A stretch of 64,000 nucleotides of DNA. Source: an uncultured Bacillota bacterium (GTDB lineage: Bacteria > Bacillota_I > Bacilli_A > RF39 > UBA660). Positions within the stretch are counted from its first letter, which is position 1, and every line of letters begins with the position of its first letter. The notes beneath the pieces were generated by a model. It searched no databases, was not told the DNA's origin, and worked only from the letters and a program-made list of their open reading frames with translations. Below, in pieces: positions 6,625-15,615 of this stretch. The translations under genes and the position numbers were made by a program. The DNA lies in contig ONIZ01000003.1 of the NCBI GenBank assembly GCA_900317975.1, positions 1 through 64,000 of the forward strand, in the 5' to 3' direction.

Positions 6625-9188
6625 GTATACATATATTTTAAAGCAGGTTTAAGTATTTCATAACAAGCAAATCCAAATAGATTAATTATAAGTACTAATA
6701 ATACATATTTAATTGGAATTATTTCTATACTTATCAATGCTCCTACAGGAGTAAGGAAGAATATTACTTCTATTATCAATAATATAAATAATCCAATATT
6801 CATAGCTCTATTAGAAAACATATTTTTAAGATTAATATGCTTTTTTAAATTTCTACAAGATACAGCATACATTAATTCTTGGAATACTAATGAAAGTAAA
6901 GCAAGTTCTAACTCATAATTACCAATATTGAATTTTGCAAAGAAATAAACAAATAGTACAAAAATAGTTTCTATTATTGCTGAAGAAACAATACAAGATA
7001 TTACAAATGGAGTAAATATAGGTTTCTTTATATCATTAGGCTCTTTATCCATAATACCATCTTCAGCTTTTTCAAAAGATAAAGCAATACTAGGAATAGA
7101 GTCTGTAACTAAATCAATAAATAGAATATGTATAGGTAATAATATTACATTACCTGTAAGCATACCTATAATAACAATTAATAATTCTGCTATATTAGAA
7201 CTTAATGAATATACAACATTATTTCTAATATTTGAAAATATCTTTCTACCTTCTTCTACAGCAACAACAATAGTTCCAAAAGATTCATTTAATAGAACTA
7301 TATCTGATACATTTTTAGTAACATCAGTACCAGTAATTCCCATACCAATACCTACATTAGCATCTTTTATAGCAGGAGCATCATTAACTCCATCTCCTGT
7401 CATTGCAACTATTTTACCTTGTTTTTGTAATGCATGAATGATTCTAAGTTTATGAGTAGGACTAACTCTAGCATAGACATTATATTTAGAAACAACATCT
7501 ATTAATTCATCATCACTATATTTATCTAAGTCACTACCTAAAATACCCTCATCATCATTAGAAGTAATGCCTACTTCTTTCGCAATCGCAATAGCTGTAA
7601 CTAATGAATCACCAGTTATCATAATAGGTCTAATAGAAGCATTCTTACATGTTTTAACAGCATCTTTAACATCACTTCTTGGAGGATCAATAATACCTAC
7701 ATATCCAGCTAGAATTAAATTATTTTCTTGTTCTAACACTTCATTAGAATTAGCTGGAATCTTTTTTAATTCTTTATAAGCATAACTCATCACTCTAAGA
7801 GCTTTCTTAGCCATATTATTTCCATTTTCCAATATTTCATCTTTTTCTTTTTTAGTTAATTTTTTATTCTTATCACCTAAATAATCACATCTATTTATAA
7901 CATTAGAAAAAGATCCTTTAACTAACAAATAGTATTTACCATTAATTATATTTACTGTACTCATTATTTTTCTATCTGAATCAAAAGGCGCAGCTTCTAC
8001 TCTTTTATTAGTAATTCTCATATTAAGTACATCAATTTTTTTATTATTTAAGTAATCATATAAACAACTTTCAGTAGGATCACCAATTAACTTATCTTTA
8101 TCAATTAATGTATCATTACACAATCCAAATATATAATGTAAAAATTCTTCATTATAAATAATATCCTCTTTAATAGTCATTTCATTTTTTGTTATAGTAC
8201 CAGTCTTATCAGAACAAATAACGCCTACATTACCTAAAGTTTCTATCGCACCCATCTGTCTAACAACAGCTTTTCTCTTTAATAAATCTTGAGTTCCGTT
8301 AGATAAAGTTATTGTTATGACAGCAGGAAGGCCTTCAGGAATAGCTGCTACTGCTAAAGAAACACATAACATGATTGTTTCTACAATACTATTTTTCATA
8401 AATACACTATATAAAAATATTAAAACTAATATTACAAATATTAATTTAGTAATAGTGATACTAATCTCTTTCATTTTCTTTTCAAGAGGTGTTTCTACTC
8501 TATAAGGAGTATTTAAACTAACAGCTATTTTTCCAAGTTCTGTATTCATACCTGTAGATGTAACAATAGCCTCACATCTACCATTAGTAATATTTGATCC
8601 AGAAAATAACATATTATTTTGATCTTGTAATTGTAAAGTTCCATTTAAAGTCTTTTCAGCTTTCATAACAGGAACACTTTCACCAGTTAATTGAGACTCA
8701 TCAACATATAGATTATCTAATTCAATAATTCTAGCATCTGCTGCTATTCTATCTCCTGCTTGTAAAACTATAATGTCTCCAGGAACTAATAAAGAAGAAT
8801 CAATAACCTCAAGTTTACCATCTCTTTTAACAGTACTACGACGAACAATATAACTCTTAAGACCATCCAAAGTAACCTGAGCTTTTGCTTCTTGTAAAAA
8901 ACCCATAAAAGCATTAATAAGAACAACTACAGCAATAACAATAGTATCTGTATAATCACCACTAACAAAATATGCATAAATACCCATCGTAATTGCAACA
9001 ATAATTAGAATAATAATCATAAAGTCATTGAATTGATCTAAAAAAATTCTAAACTTAGATCGACTCTTAGCTTCAACTAATTCATTATTTCCATATTTCT
9101 CTATTCTATTTAATGCTTCATTAGATGTTAACCCATCTTTAGAACTATTTAATTCATCATAAATATCATTTAAATTCTTATTATACAT
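6618..9188 (-). CDS. Calcium-type (P2A) cation-transporting P-type ATPase
   Basis: An 856-aa integral membrane P2 ATPase, most like bacterial SERCA/PMCA-type calcium pumps. Visible: TGES loop, AAIPEGLPAVITITLSNG in M4 (the Ca-binding Glu), phosphorylation motif SDKTGTITKNE, hinge TGDGVNDAPAIKDA, M5 SSNIAELLI (Asn and Glu ligands) and M6 FIDLVTDSIPSIALSFE (Thr and Asp ligands; the position of SERCA Asn796 is Asp). The ion is inferred from these ligands; manganese transport is possible. The ATG at 9188 follows AGGTGG. Neighbours give no functional hint. Confidence 0.92.
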   Translation of the reverse strand: MYNKNLNDIYDELNSSKDGLTSNEALNRIEKYGNNELVEAKSRSKFRIFLDQFNDFMIIILIIVAITMGIYAYFVSGDYTDTIVIAVVVLINAFMGFLQEAKAQVTLDGLKSYIVRRSTVKRDGKLEVIDSSLLVPGDIIVLQAGDRIAADARIIELDNLYVDESQLTGESVPVMKAEKTLNGTLQLQDQNNMLFSGSNITNGRCEAIVTSTGMNTELGKIAVSLNTPYRVETPLEKKMKEISITITKLIFVILVLIFLYSVFMKNSIVETIMLCVSLAVAAIPEGLPAVITITLSNGTQDLLKRKAVVRQMGAIETLGNVGVICSDKTGTITKNEMTIKEDIIYNEEFLHYIFGLCNDTLIDKDKLIGDPTESCLYDYLNNKKIDVLNMRITNKRVEAAPFDSDRKIMSTVNIINGKYYLLVKGSFSNVINRCDYLGDKNKKLTKKEKDEILENGNNMAKKALRVMSYAYKELKKIPANSNEVLEQENNLILAGYVGIIDPPRSDVKDAVKTCKNASIRPIMITGDSLVTAIAIAKEVGITSNDDEGILGSDLDKYSDDELIDVVSKYNVYARVSPTHKLRIIHALQKQGKIVAMTGDGVNDAPAIKDANVGIGMGITGTDVTKNVSDIVLLNESFGTIVVAVEEGRKIFSNIRNNVVYSLSSNIAELLIVIIGMLTGNVILLPIHILFIDLVTDSIPSIALSFEKAEDGIMDKEPNDIKKPIFTPFVISCIVSSAIIETIFVLFVYFFAKFNIGNYELELALLSLVFQELMYAVSCRNLKKHINLKNMFSNRAMNIGLFILLIIEVIFFLTPVGALISIEIIPIKYVLLVLIINLFGFACYEILKPALKYMYTD

Positions 9189-9202
9189 AATGCTCACCAC
9201 CT

Positions 9203-9229
9203 AAAAAATGTTAGCTGTAATTAACTAAC
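9203..9229 (-). terminator. Weak terminator after 305-aa membrane protein
   Basis: GTTAG/CTAAC stem (9225-9229 with 9210-9214) and T6 on the minus strand. The T run also forms part of the leader of the ATPase gene. Confidence 0.4.
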
Positions 9230-10138
9230 TTTTTGACAAGTAAATCCACCAGCTAACATACTTTTTTCTATTTCATTGATATTATCATCTAATTCAAATT
9301 CAGGATATTCAACACCAGCTTCAGTATAAGCAGATTTTAATTCACCCTTATCTATTGTATTATAATCAAAAGTTTGTGTTTCAACCACTTTGTCATCGCC
9401 TTCAACATAACTACAATCTATAACAATACCAGTTAGATTATTTATTCCAACTGTTTTGCTTAAATTATCACATTTACCATAAATTTCCTTGAATTTTCCA
9501 ATATCTTTAGAAGCATCTCCCTTAGTTTCAACACTATAATTAAATGATTGCAATTTATATTTTTTAAAACTAAATGTTTCATTATAAGTAATATCAAAAT
9601 CATCTGTACTTCTATCTAGTGTACAAATAAGTTTACCTGAAGAAATCTCTTCTTCTTCAACATGAGTTTTATATTGAATATATAAATCCCTAAGATTAGG
9701 TAAAAATATAACAAAAGCAATTAATAGAATGAAAAATATTAGCATTCCTACTCTTCTTCTAGAATAACCTTTTTCTTCTTCAGCAGTATGAACAATTTCT
9801 TTCTTTTCTTTCTTCTCATGATGTTGATAAGCATCTAAATGAATATGACCTTCTCCACCTGTTTCAGTTTCAATTCTAGCAGCCCCATCATTTGGAGTTT
9901 GTTCAGGAGGTTCTTGTTCAGGAGAAGCTTGTTCTACAGAATTATCACCAACATTTGACTCAACAGTATTAGTTTGTTCAACACTAGGTTCTTCAGGAGT
10001 TAAAATCTCATTACTATTACTAACAGGAGTAGTAGGTTGTAATTCTTCAACAGGAGTACTTTCTAATATTTCAGGATTAGAATTATCAAAAGTATTTTGA
10101 ACATTTCCATTATTTAAATTATTTTCTTCATTATTCAT
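9221..10138 (-). CDS. Single-pass membrane protein, unknown function
   Basis: 305 aa, not recognised. A cytoplasmic part of about 125 residues rich in Asn, Glu, Pro, Thr and Gln, low in complexity, then a basic YSRRR stop-transfer boundary, one membrane helix (about 130-147) and an extracytoplasmic domain with four Cys (LICTLD, GKCDN, IDCSY, FTCQ). The C-terminal domain resembles small extracellular lipoprotein-like folds of unknown role found in related gut Firmicutes (inference). The ATG at 10138 follows GGGGTGA. Extended -10 at 10162. Confidence 0.7.
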   Translation of the reverse strand: MNNEENNLNNGNVQNTFDNSNPEILESTPVEELQPTTPVSNSNEILTPEEPSVEQTNTVESNVGDNSVEQASPEQEPPEQTPNDGAARIETETGGEGHIHLDAYQHHEKKEKKEIVHTAEEEKGYSRRRVGMLIFFILLIAFVIFLPNLRDLYIQYKTHVEEEEISSGKLICTLDRSTDDFDITYNETFSFKKYKLQSFNYSVETKGDASKDIGKFKEIYGKCDNLSKTVGINNLTGIVIDCSYVEGDDKVVETQTFDYNTIDKGELKSAYTEAGVEYPEFELDDNINEIEKSMLAGGFTCQKVS

Positions 10139-10161
10139 ATAAGTCACCCCTTATTATATTA

Positions 10162-10170
10162 ATTATAACA
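10162..10170 (-). promoter_or_regulatory. Extended -10 for 305-aa membrane protein
   Basis: TGTTATAAT on the minus strand (TATAAT 10162-10167), between rpe and the gene at 9221. Confidence 0.45.
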
Positions 10171-10173
10171 AAA

Positions 10174-10803
10174 TTATCTTAAACTATCTATTTTATTTTG
10201 AAAATTATCACTCTTTACAATATAACTACCAGATACAACCATATCACAATCTACACACATAGATTTAGTATTATTATTTACTCCCCCATCTATATTAATA
10301 ATTATATTATTAAGTTTATATTCTTTAAGCAAATGTCTTATCTCTTTAACTTTATCATAAGATGAAGGTATAAATTCTTGTCCCCCTTCACCAGGTTCAA
10401 CACTCATAACAAGTATCAAATCAACATAAGGTAAATAAGGAATAATATCTCTAATATTAGTATTAGGCTTAATCGCAATACCAGCTTTTATATTATATGA
10501 TTTTATTAATCTAATATAACTTGTAATATCTCCAGGTATCTCTGAGTGTATAGTAATATATTCAGTATTTAAAGATGAATAATTCTTTATATATTTAGTT
10601 GGATCACTAACCATAAGATGAACATCTAATCTCTTATCAGTATATTTATATATGTTTTTCATCTCACTCCAAGGCATAGTCTTATTCTTAACAAAAATTC
10701 CATCCATAATATCCACATGAATATAATCACAATCTGTATCATTTAATTTTTTTAAATCTCTAGGAATATTATCACTACTTAAAAAAGATACACTTACTTT
10801 CAT
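10174..10803 (-). CDS. rpe: Ribulose-phosphate 3-epimerase
   Basis: A 209-aa TIM-barrel epimerase interconverting ribulose 5-phosphate and xylulose 5-phosphate in the pentose phosphate pathway. Metal/catalytic motifs: IHVDIMDGIFV, LDVHLMVSDP, SVEPGEGGQEFI, IINIDGGVNN and the phosphate loop VSGSYIV. Slightly shorter than usual (about 215-220). It overlaps the rsgA stop by four bases (ATGA). In Bacillus rpe likewise follows prkC and rsgA. Confidence 0.95.
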   Translation of the reverse strand: MKVSVSFLSSDNIPRDLKKLNDTDCDYIHVDIMDGIFVKNKTMPWSEMKNIYKYTDKRLDVHLMVSDPTKYIKNYSSLNTEYITIHSEIPGDITSYIRLIKSYNIKAGIAIKPNTNIRDIIPYLPYVDLILVMSVEPGEGGQEFIPSSYDKVKEIRHLLKEYKLNNIIINIDGGVNNNTKSMCVDCDMVVSGSYIVKSDNFQNKIDSLR

Positions 10804-11627
10804 CTTCTATCATCTCCTACAAATTTTAGATAATTATCATATCTACTCTTAATTATATTATTATCTAAAACAGCTTGAATTACACCACAATTCTCTGTAT
10901 TAATATGAGAACAGTCTCTATATTCACAAGGATAATTATTAAATTCAATAAAAGCAGATTTTATTTCTTCTTTAGAATAATTATTTAAATCTAATGCACT
11001 AAATCCAGGAGTATCAATTATATATCCAGAAGAAACTTCATACATAGAAGTTTCTCTAGTAGTATGTCTTCCTCTACCAAGTGATATAGATACATCTCCA
11101 GTTTCTATATCATATGAATCATCTAATTTATTAATTAATGTACTTTTACCAGCACCAGTTTGTCCAGTAAACACACTAATCTTACCATCAAGCAAACTCA
11201 TTATTTTATCTATTTCAGTATTATAAATGACTTCATATCCAATTTTTCTATAATAATTAAATATCTCTTCAAATTTGCTCATATCATCAACTAGATCAGT
11301 CTTAGTAATAATAATTATAGGTTTTACTTTATGAAGTTCCATTAATACTAAGAATTTATCTAATAAATTAAGAGAAAAATCAGGAATAACTAAACTAGTA
11401 ATAATAAATGCCTGATCAATATTACAAACTTTAGGTCTATCAAAACTATTTTTTCTAGGTAATATTTCATTTATTATCAATTCATTTTCATCAAAAAGAA
11501 CATATTCACCCACTAGTGGCGTGATATGTTCATGTCTCAATATTCCTCTACATTTACAAGGATAAATCTTATTATCATATTTTACAAAATGTAAATCACT
11601 TATTATTTTAACGATTTGTCCTTTCAT
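10800..11627 (-). CDS. rsgA: Ribosome small-subunit assembly GTPase RsgA
   Basis: A 275-aa circularly permuted GTPase that helps mature the 30S subunit. In order: N-terminal OB fold, G4 IIIITKTDL, G1 GQTGAGKSTLINKL, G3 DTPGFSAL, and a C-terminal zinc site CEYRDCSHINTENCG. Order and length match YloQ/RsgA. GGAGGT precedes the ATG. It lies 23 bases downstream of prkC. Confidence 0.96.
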   Translation of the reverse strand: MKGQIVKIISDLHFVKYDNKIYPCKCRGILRHEHITPLVGEYVLFDENELIINEILPRKNSFDRPKVCNIDQAFIITSLVIPDFSLNLLDKFLVLMELHKVKPIIIITKTDLVDDMSKFEEIFNYYRKIGYEVIYNTEIDKIMSLLDGKISVFTGQTGAGKSTLINKLDDSYDIETGDVSISLGRGRHTTRETSMYEVSSGYIIDTPGFSALDLNNYSKEEIKSAFIEFNNYPCEYRDCSHINTENCGVIQAVLDNNIIKSRYDNYLKFVGDDRR

Positions 11628-11650
11628 TTAATACCTCCAAATATTATAGA

Positions 11651-13402
11651 CTATCCCTCTACCTCTTCAGGAGTAGTAGTTGGAGTAGTACTAGGAGTTG
11701 GTTTTGCTTTAGGTTTAACTGCTACAGTAAGAGTTAAATTTGTTCCCTTAGTAATAGAAGAACCAGCTCTAATACTTTGTTCATAAATAGTTCCTTCTTC
11801 ATAAGTAGTATTCTCTTCTTCAACATACTTACATTTAAGTTCATATTTAGTACAGAATGCATCCACTTCATCCTTAGTCCAACCTTGCATATTAGGGAAT
11901 GTATCTACTTGATTAGCAACATACAATGTGATTTTATCCCCTTTCTTAACCTTAGTTCCAGCAGGTAAACTCTGTTCAATAATTGCATCAGGATCATCTA
12001 CAGCAGTAGTTACATCTTTTTTCTCTATAGTAACTTCTAATTCATATTTAACCTCTAATACAGCTTTTATTTCATTAGAATTTTTACCAACATAATCTTC
12101 TAATTCTACAGTTTCTGATCCAAGAGATTTATAAATTGTAATAGTTGTTCCAGTTTTAACTGTTCTTCCTGATTCAGGATTAGTCTTTACAACTTTATTC
12201 TTATCAACACTATCTGAATATGTAGTTTTTATTTTAGTCGCAACTTCTAAATCTTTTTCATGAAGAAGTTGTTCACATTTACTAACAGTCTTTCCTGTAC
12301 AATCAGGAATAACTACATTTTTCTCAGCAGTCAAAGCTGGATAAATAACAAATACAAATAATAATGTAAGTAAAGCAATTGATAAGATTACAGCAAGAAT
12401 AATAATTAATACTTTACTTTTCTTATCTTCAATTTCATCTATCTTATTAACTATCTCTTTTGTATCCTCTATATCACTTTCCCCATCTTTAGGTAAATCT
12501 TCTATTTTCTTTATCTTTTTAGTTTCATCAGTCTCATGTTCAGGATACTTAAATTTAATAGGAGGTTCATTTATTCTTTCTTCATTAAGAGCAGTTAATA
12601 AATCCTCATGCATACTTCTAGAATCTTCATATCTATTTTTTGGATTCTTAGCAGTAGCTTTAAGAATAATATTTTCTATACTTTGAGGTATTTCATCATC
12701 TTCTTCTCTAATACTTGGAAAAGGATCTCTCATTTGTTTTAAAGCTATTTCAACAGCATTTTCACCCTTGAAAGGTAACTTTCCAGTTAATAATTCATAA
12801 AAGATTATACCCATAGAATAGATATCACTCTTTACAGTTGCTCCCTTACCACTAGCTTGCTCAGGTGGTAAATAATGAACACTACCCATTACTGAATTAG
12901 TTTGAGTAAGTTGAGTAGAATTTAATGCCATTGCAATACCAAAATCAGTAATTTTAATTTGTCCATCATCCTTAATCATTATATTTTGAGGCTTTAAATC
13001 TCTATGAATGATATAAGAATCATGTGCATGTGCCATACCATCAGTAAGTTGTAACATTATATCTATAGTTTCACTTAATGTTAAAGTACCACGTTTCTTT
13101 AATAATTGTTTTAATGTAACTCCATCAATAAATTCCATCACTATGTAATAAAGTCCATCATCTTCTCCGACATCATACATTTCAACTATATTTGGATGAG
13201 CCAAACTAGAAGCTGATAAAGCTTCACGTTGAAAACGCCTAACAAATTTTTCATCGTTAGATAAGTCACCTCTTAAAACTTTAATCGCTACATTTCTGTC
13301 AAGAATAGTGTCATATCCAAGATAAACATTGGCCATTCCACCTTCACCGATAGATTTTATAACTTCATAACGATCATTAATTTTTTGACCCTTAGTTACC
13401 AC
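11651..13402 (-). CDS. prkC: PASTA-domain Ser/Thr protein kinase PrkC/Stk
   Basis: A 583-aa membrane sensor kinase. Cytoplasmic Hanks kinase: GEGGMA loop, Lys41, HRDLKPQN (133-140), DFG (153-155). Juxtamembrane acidic/Lys-rich linker, one membrane helix (about 331-355), then three extracellular PASTA repeats (about 362-428, 430-497, 498-562) and a Thr/Pro-rich tail. PASTA repeats bind muropeptide or lipid II. Start is GTG at 13400-13402 with AGGTGA six bases upstream; that G is shared with the stp stop (TAGTG), so the kinase and its phosphatase are coupled. Confidence 0.96.
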   Translation of the reverse strand: MVTKGQKINDRYEVIKSIGEGGMANVYLGYDTILDRNVAIKVLRGDLSNDEKFVRRFQREALSASSLAHPNIVEMYDVGEDDGLYYIVMEFIDGVTLKQLLKKRGTLTLSETIDIMLQLTDGMAHAHDSYIIHRDLKPQNIMIKDDGQIKITDFGIAMALNSTQLTQTNSVMGSVHYLPPEQASGKGATVKSDIYSMGIIFYELLTGKLPFKGENAVEIALKQMRDPFPSIREEDDEIPQSIENIILKATAKNPKNRYEDSRSMHEDLLTALNEERINEPPIKFKYPEHETDETKKIKKIEDLPKDGESDIEDTKEIVNKIDEIEDKKSKVLIIILAVILSIALLTLLFVFVIYPALTAEKNVVIPDCTGKTVSKCEQLLHEKDLEVATKIKTTYSDSVDKNKVVKTNPESGRTVKTGTTITIYKSLGSETVELEDYVGKNSNEIKAVLEVKYELEVTIEKKDVTTAVDDPDAIIEQSLPAGTKVKKGDKITLYVANQVDTFPNMQGWTKDEVDAFCTKYELKCKYVEEENTTYEEGTIYEQSIRAGSSITKGTNLTLTVAVKPKAKPTPSTTPTTTPEEVEG

Positions 13403-14139
13403 TAGTTTTCACCTGCCTCGCGCACTAAATAAGCAACCGAAATATTATCTGTCCCACCCCTGTTATTGGCTTTATTTATTAGCTTCTTAACTTTCTCTTC
13501 AACAGAATCTTTAGTTAATAAAACTTTATTTATTTGTTCTTTATCAAGTAAATTAGTTAACCCATCACTAGATAGTAATATTTCACTAATATCCATATTA
13601 CAATCAAAAATATCTACATCTACTTTTGCACTTGCACCCAAAGCTTTCATTAAAACATTTTTCTTTGGATGATTAGAAGCTTCCTCCTTAGTCAATTCTC
13701 CTGCACTAACAAGTAAATTAACTAAAGTATGATCATAAGTAACTTTATGTAATACTTTATCTTTCATAACAAAACCACTTGAGTCTCCAACATTTCCAAA
13801 AAGTAAATACTTTTCAGTTAAAATAGCCATTACTAAAGTTGTACCCATACCTTTACTTTCAGGATTATTCTTTTCATGTTGAAAAATCAAACCATTTATC
13901 TCTTCATAAGCAGCTCTAATCCATTTAACAGCATCTACTTTACTTAAATCAAAAAATGTTTCTTTAAAATGTTTTCCTAAATAGTTTATAGCAATTGATG
14001 AAGCTACTTCACCAGCACGATGACCACCCATTCCATCAGCAATAGCCATTAACTGACATCCATTTGCTTCTACAATAACTACACTATCTTCGTTATGATC
14101 CCTCACTTTACCAGGATCAGTCAAATAAAAGGATTTCAC
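13402..14139 (-). CDS. stp: PP2C-type Ser/Thr phosphatase (PrkC partner)
   Basis: A 245-aa metal-dependent PP2C phosphatase, cognate of PrkC. Metal-binding motifs DPGKVRDHNEDSV, AIADGMGGHRAGEVAS, GNVGDSSG, LSSDGLTNLL and the C-terminal GGTDNIS are all intact. It overlaps rlmN by ATGA upstream and prkC by one base downstream, giving a tightly coupled rlmN-stp-prkC unit as in Bacillus. Confidence 0.96.
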   Translation of the reverse strand: MKSFYLTDPGKVRDHNEDSVVIVEANGCQLMAIADGMGGHRAGEVASSIAINYLGKHFKETFFDLSKVDAVKWIRAAYEEINGLIFQHEKNNPESKGMGTTLVMAILTEKYLLFGNVGDSSGFVMKDKVLHKVTYDHTLVNLLVSAGELTKEEASNHPKKNVLMKALGASAKVDVDIFDCNMDISEILLSSDGLTNLLDKEQINKVLLTKDSVEEKVKKLINKANNRGGTDNISVAYLVREAGEN

Positions 14140-15158
14140 TTTAACTCCTCCTTACTTCGAAGCTGTCCACAGGCAGCACTAATATTACCGCCAAACTCTC
14201 TTCTTATTGTAACATTAATATCATTCTTCTTAAGTATATCATAAAAACTACTGATTTGTATCATTTTACTACGTTTAAACTGAATATTTTCTGTCTCATT
14301 GTAAGGAATAAGATTAACATAACAATTCAAACCTTTTAATAGTTTAGAAAGTTCCAGTGCACATAGATCACTATCATTAACTCCATCTAACATAATATAT
14401 TCCATAGTAAGTCTTCTATTAGTCTTAGAATAATACTCTTTTAATGCAGGCATCAAAACATCTAAAGGATAAGCTTTATTAATAGGCATTATCTTATCTC
14501 TAATCTCATTATTAGGAGCATGTAAACTAATAGCTAAATTAACCTGTAAATCTAAATTACTAAATTCTTTAATTTTAGGAACAATACCACAAGTACTAAC
14601 AGTAATATGTCTAGCTCCTATAGCAAGTCCAAAATTACTATTAATAATCTTAATAAATTTAACTATATTATCATAATTATCAAAAGGTTCACCTATACCC
14701 ATAATAACAACATGACTAATCCTATCACCTAATTCTTCTTCAATTAAAAGTATTTGTTCTACCATCTCATATACTTCAAGAACTCTAACTCTTTTTCTTC
14801 TTCCACTCTCACAGAATTTACATCCCATGTTACAACCAACTTCAGAAGAAATACAAACACTCTTACCATAATCATGTATCATTAAAACCGCTTCTATATG
14901 TTCTCCATCTACAAGCTCAAATAAATATTTTCTAGTATCTTTATCTTTTTCTACTTTAATAATTTTTATCTTTTCAAAAGTAAAATCAGATTTAATTTTC
15001 TCAACAATATCTTTTTTTATATCAGTTATTTCATCCATATCTTTAATCTTTTTTTCATATAACCATCTAAATAGTTGTTTACCATGAAATTTCTTATCGC
15101 CTATAGATTCAAAATAACTTTCAAAATCATCTAAATTATAACTATAAATATTAGACAT
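14136..15158 (-). CDS. rlmN: Radical SAM rRNA/tRNA adenine methyltransferase RlmN family
   Basis: A 340-aa radical SAM enzyme methylating C2 of A2503 in 23S rRNA (and A37 of some tRNAs). The iron-sulfur motif is GCNMGCKFCESG (Cys109, 113, 116) and the methyl-carrying Cys is Cys330 in SAACGQLR. After the third Cys the text is ESGRRKRVR rather than the ATG-type loop of E. coli RlmN, as in a clostridial subgroup. A Cfr-like activity cannot be excluded from sequence, but the gene neighbourhood is that of RlmN. AGGTGA precedes the ATG. Confidence 0.92.
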   Translation of the reverse strand: MSNIYSYNLDDFESYFESIGDKKFHGKQLFRWLYEKKIKDMDEITDIKKDIVEKIKSDFTFEKIKIIKVEKDKDTRKYLFELVDGEHIEAVLMIHDYGKSVCISSEVGCNMGCKFCESGRRKRVRVLEVYEMVEQILLIEEELGDRISHVVIMGIGEPFDNYDNIVKFIKIINSNFGLAIGARHITVSTCGIVPKIKEFSNLDLQVNLAISLHAPNNEIRDKIMPINKAYPLDVLMPALKEYYSKTNRRLTMEYIMLDGVNDSDLCALELSKLLKGLNCYVNLIPYNETENIQFKRSKMIQISSFYDILKKNDINVTIRREFGGNISAACGQLRSKEELK

Positions 15159-15174
15159 CTAATCACCTAAAGAT

Positions 15175-15183
15175 ATTATACCA
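15175..15183 (-). promoter_or_regulatory. Extended -10 for rlmN-stp-prkC-rsgA-rpe
   Basis: TGGTATAAT on the minus strand (TATAAT 15175-15180), 16 bases upstream of rlmN. Confidence 0.5.
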
Positions 15184-15187
15184 TAAG

Positions 15188-15206
15188 AAAAAGACTATAA
15201 AGCCTT
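15188..15206 (-). terminator. Short terminator upstream of rlmN
   Basis: Stem AAGGC/GTCTT on the minus strand with one G-T pair, followed by T5. It overlaps the stop of the gene at 15205. Confidence 0.4.
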
Positions 15207-15615
15207 ATATCTGTTTATTAATATCTAATAAAATATCTAAATGTTCTTTATAATCTTCTTTATAATTTAAATATCCTCTAATTATTTTTTCATTATCTTC
15301 TTTAGTTAAACGATAACTATCACTTAATTCAACAAATTCCTTCAATTCACTCCTACTAACGCTAAACTGTTTATTATTTCCATTATAAAAATCTTCTAAA
15401 ATTTTAGATAATTTTCTATGTTTTTTCAAATCAATAAAATCATTTCTAAAATTCCTATAATCAGTAAATAAACTTAACGCTATAACATATGAATTAATTT
15501 TAAATTCATTATAATCAGTATTATATAAAAAGTGATATAACACTTCTTTATTACGTTCTTTTTCTTCAGAAATACTAAAATAATAAATATTTAAGAATAA
15601 CATCTTTTCTTTCAT
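15205..15615 (-). CDS. Small hypothetical protein, unknown
   Basis: 136 aa, not recognised. Mostly helical and charged, rich in Lys, Tyr, Phe and Asp, with no signal peptide, membrane helix or metal motif. It starts four bases inside the preceding 729-aa gene (ATGA overlap) with AGGAGGTGG upstream, so it is co-translated with that protein and probably acts with it. Confidence 0.65.
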   Translation of the reverse strand: MKEKMLFLNIYYFSISEEKERNKEVLYHFLYNTDYNEFKINSYVIALSLFTDYRNFRNDFIDLKKHRKLSKILEDFYNGNNKQFSVSRSELKEFVELSDSYRLTKEDNEKIIRGYLNYKEDYKEHLDILLDINKQI

